Assembly (NCBI GenBank): GCA_964580055.1
Contig: CAZOJI010000003.1
Location: 1 to 64,000, forward strand
DNA length: 64,000 nucleotides
Direction: 5' to 3'
Source of the DNA: JBDGYW01 sp964580055
Lineage (GTDB): Bacteria; Gemmatimonadota; Gemmatimonadetes; Gemmatimonadales; GWC2-71-9
How positions within the stretch are numbered: the stretch's first letter is position 1; each line of letters starts with the position of its first letter. The translations under genes were made by a program, and so were the position numbers. Positions 62,216 through 64,000 of the stretch are shown in pieces. The notes under the pieces were generated by a model. The model was not told where the DNA came from. It was given only the letters and a program-made list of their open reading frames with translations, and did no database searches.

Positions 62216-63688
62216 GTGAAAGCCCAACTCAAGATTCTGAGCGGTACACTTGCCGGGCAGGTAAAGGTATTCTCGACGGCGCCCATCGAAATTGGCAGGC
62301 ATCCTTCCTCCCATCTTCAATTCGACCCCGATCTCGATCTTGACGTGTCAGGGCGTCACGCCGTAATCACATTGAAGGGCTCCCACTGGATCATTCGTGA
62401 TCGCGGCAGCATGAATGGCACTCTGGTGAACGGGCATACCGTTGCCAGCGAGACCACCCTGGACGACACCGACCAGATAAGGTTTGGCCTCACGGGACCA
62501 ATCGTCGAGTTCAGGTTGGTTCCGGACAGCACTCCCGACGGCATTCTCGAAACCGCGAAGGCGCGCGCCAAGCCGGAATCGCCAAGAGCGGCAGCAAGGC
62601 CAACAGGGAGAGCCACAGCCCGTGAAGTCCACAACGAGCCACCCACACCTAACGCTGAGTCCGAACATTCGGGCAGCACAACGCAACGTGTGCGCGTCGA
62701 AGTCAGCCGCCAGACCAGAAAACTGCGAGCTCTCACAGTAGTACTGTTCTTCATCCTTCTGGCAGTGGCCGGCGCGTTCTTCTATCAGACCAACCGGCAG
62801 AGACGCCAGCGGGAAGCTGAGATCGCCGCCGTTGAGGCGCGCACTGACAGTATTCTCGAGGCGGCCGCCACGGCAATCAACACTCTCGAAGGGCAGGTAG
62901 AAGGACTCGGCGCGACACTGAGGCAATCGCAAGCAGAGGTTGGGCGCCTGAGAAGCAGCCTTGCAGCGGCTCAGGAATCCGGCAGCGAAGAAGAGGTGCG
63001 AGAACTCCGACGTCAACTAGCCGACGCTTCTCAAGCTCTCTTGCACCTGGAGGCGGCGGCCGACGTTGATTACAGCTCGATAGTCGACGCCAATCAACGA
63101 GCGGTCGCCATCGTCTGGGCCGATCTCGGGGATGGCAACATCGAGGTTGGGACTGCGTTCGCAGTTAGGTCCGACGGAACCATGCTAACCTGCCGTCATG
63201 TCGTTGCAGGAGAAGACGGGTCAATACAGCCACAGCGATTGGCCATCAAATTCGCCGACTCTTACCAGGTGTTTCGAGCACAACTGCTAGCGGTGTCGAA
63301 CGATGCAGATTTGGCGGTCGTCAAGGTGAACATCCGCGGTGGCATCCCGACAATTGAGGGATTCAATCAGAGGCCAGACACTCTCAGACAAGGCGATCCC
63401 GTCGCTGTTATCGGATTCCCCATGGGCACAAGCCTTCCGATGACAGACGCCGGAGAATCCGGTACCATCGCGCGCACCACTTTCGGGGCCGGGTCTGTTT
63501 CCAAAACTCTCGCGGACTTGGTACAGATCGACGGTTACGGAGCGAGGGGAGCCAGCGGCAGCCCGATATTCGACCGTAATGGAGAGGTTGTGAGCATCTT
63601 GTACGGTGGGGAGCCCGGATCCGAAGGTAGAATAGTCCTCAGCGTACCGAGTACTCTTGCACTCGAGTTGCTAGAATCAGTTCCTTAG
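62216..63688 (+). CDS. FHA domain membrane protein with trypsin-like protease domain
   Basis: This 490-residue protein joins a cytoplasmic FHA domain (about 20-95: EIGRHPSSHLQF, SGRHAVI, DRGSMNGTLVNG) to one helix (about 173-191), a coiled coil (about 200-280) and an extracytoplasmic S1-type serine protease (about 290-490). The triad is visible: His in TCRHVVAGED near 326, Asp in NDADLAVVKV near 364 and Ser in GASGSPIFD near 446. It lacks a PDZ domain, unlike HtrA. It starts at a GTG 10 bp after the phosphatase gene. The layout suggests that phosphorylation inside the cell controls proteolysis outside. Confidence 0.9.
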   Translation: MKAQLKILSGTLAGQVKVFSTAPIEIGRHPSSHLQFDPDLDLDVSGRHAVITLKGSHWIIRDRGSMNGTLVNGHTVASETTLDDTDQIRFGLTGPIVEFRLVPDSTPDGILETAKARAKPESPRAAARPTGRATAREVHNEPPTPNAESEHSGSTTQRVRVEVSRQTRKLRALTVVLFFILLAVAGAFFYQTNRQRRQREAEIAAVEARTDSILEAAATAINTLEGQVEGLGATLRQSQAEVGRLRSSLAAAQESGSEEEVRELRRQLADASQALLHLEAAADVDYSSIVDANQRAVAIVWADLGDGNIEVGTAFAVRSDGTMLTCRHVVAGEDGSIQPQRLAIKFADSYQVFRAQLLAVSNDADLAVVKVNIRGGIPTIEGFNQRPDTLRQGDPVAVIGFPMGTSLPMTDAGESGTIARTTFGAGSVSKTLADLVQIDGYGARGASGSPIFDRNGEVVSILYGGEPGSEGRIVLSVPSTLALELLESVP

Positions 63689-63743
63689 TTGTAGAACTCG
63701 GCCCGCGGGCCGTATTCCTGGAATTGACTTACCACTTCATGAA
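63689..63743 (+). terminator. Palindromic hairpin after the protease gene
   Basis: CGGCCCGCGGGCCG at 63699-63712 is a perfect 14-bp palindrome 11 bp after the protease stop codon. It can form a tight stem but is not followed by a T-run. It could end or stabilise the rightward transcript. Confidence 0.45.
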
Positions 63744-63884
63744 TCAGCGTTGTAGCCGACAAGCACTCGAATGTGGTCGATGCGTCGCGACCAAATCAGA
63801 CCTGAAGGGTGCAGCATCAATGTCGATGGTGCGCGGGTTCCGCTGTTCGGTGAGGCGCGGATCCGCATAATCGTGGCTGGTCAT
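63744..63884 (-). pseudogene. Probable murQ 5' remnant
   Basis: A 46-codon frame opens at an ATG 1 bp after the stop of the upstream partial gene (TGAGATG). It reads MTSHDYADPRLTEQRNPRTIDIDA in two parts: the segment LTEQRNPRTIDIDA matches the start of MurQ (N-acetylmuramic acid 6-phosphate etherase), which begins LTTExRNPxTxDID. After about residue 24 the resemblance stops, and the frame ends 22 codons later. The expected GGRLIYVGAGTSGR region is absent from the sequence up to the protease stop. Either the gene is truncated, or the match is by chance. Confidence 0.45.
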
Positions 63885-63885
63885 C

Positions 63886-64000
63886 TCATTCGTGTTGACT
63901 CGCCTGACCCCCACGATCTTTGGTGTAGTAGCCAATCAACTTGTACGCGAGCTTTGCAGCAAGCGCGTCCGGTGCAGCCATGCCCGGTATCGGAGCCAAC
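63886..64000 (-). CDS. C-terminal end of an unidentified gene, cut by window edge
   Basis: Reading leftward from the edge, the frame gives LAPIPGMAAPDALAAKLAYK, then LIGYYTKDRGGQASQHE and a TGA at 63886-63888. The composition looks like coding sequence, and the murQ-like start follows at once, which suggests an operon. The protein cannot be identified from 37 residues; an amino-sugar or cell-wall recycling function would fit the neighbour. Confidence 0.45.
   Translation of the reverse strand, partial: LAPIPGMAAPDALAAKLAYKLIGYYTKDRGGQASQHE

Noticed and set aside
1..64000. CRISPR arrays, insertion sequences, prophage or integrase genes
   Set aside because: No regularly spaced repeats, transposase or phage-type genes were seen; the whole window looks like stable core chromosome.

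Overview
The window is a moderately GC-rich bacterial chromosome segment with 51 well-supported protein genes, one structural RNA gene, and no mobile element, CRISPR array, tRNA or rRNA that I can see. The gene content points to a free-living, diderm heterotroph, most likely of the phylum Gemmatimonadota or a close relative. The pointers are several secreted M28 peptidases, bacillithiol biosynthesis (bshB1), a very long NtrY-like histidine kinase, zinc-ribbon Ser/Thr kinases with FHA partners, an MglA GTPase with a roadblock partner inside the dnaX-ybaB-recR cluster, and a TolC/adaptor export system. The phylum call is inference from gene content, not from a marker-gene comparison.

Layout. 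165-8490 (+): a Dph6-like ATP pyrophosphatase, a complete carbohydrate ABC importer (ATPase, lipoprotein binding protein, two permeases, the first with a large sensor-like N-terminal extension), an MFS transporter, and selD. The selD gene is itself a selenoprotein gene: its catalytic codon is an in-frame TGA at 7483-7485, so a standard ORF call loses the N-terminus. 8532-13433 (+): two large (alpha/alpha)6 glycoside hydrolases, one secreted and one cytoplasmic, which fit with the importer. 13470-13754: ComFB-like protein. 13812-23141 (-): two secreted M28 peptidases, galactokinase, and a 1339-residue NtrY-like kinase. 23519-29809 (+): a secreted protein of unknown function, then TolC, HlyD/MacA-type adaptor and two MacB-type permeases without a local ATPase. 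29978-32692 (+): bshB1, mnmA and two small proteins.

34252-46218 (-) is one long information-processing and cell-organisation run: threonine aldolase, trkA, trkH, the SRP RNA (ffs, 42227-42323), dnaX, ybaB, recR, a small membrane protein, roadblock protein, mglA, pgsA, cinA, grpE, dnaJ. Many of these genes are nearly contiguous or overlap. 46803-53996 (-): YtxH-like protein, an MBL hydrolase, a sirtuin, ispG, a zinc-ribbon protein, the B12-dependent ribonucleotide reductase, and a gamma-carbonic-anhydrase-like protein.

54004-63688 is a signalling and envelope island around a divergent promoter region at 58265-58382. Leftward run a lipoprotein amidase and a zinc-ribbon kinase carrying PEGA and TonB-like C-terminal domains. 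Rightward run a zinc-ribbon double-FHA protein, a second zinc-ribbon kinase, a PP2C phosphatase and a membrane FHA-trypsin-like protease. The tight overlaps (two TTGA stop/start junctions) and shared domains suggest one phosphorylation circuit that may control envelope remodelling. At the right edge there is the C-terminus of an unidentified minus-strand gene, followed by what looks like the first 23 or so codons of a broken murQ.
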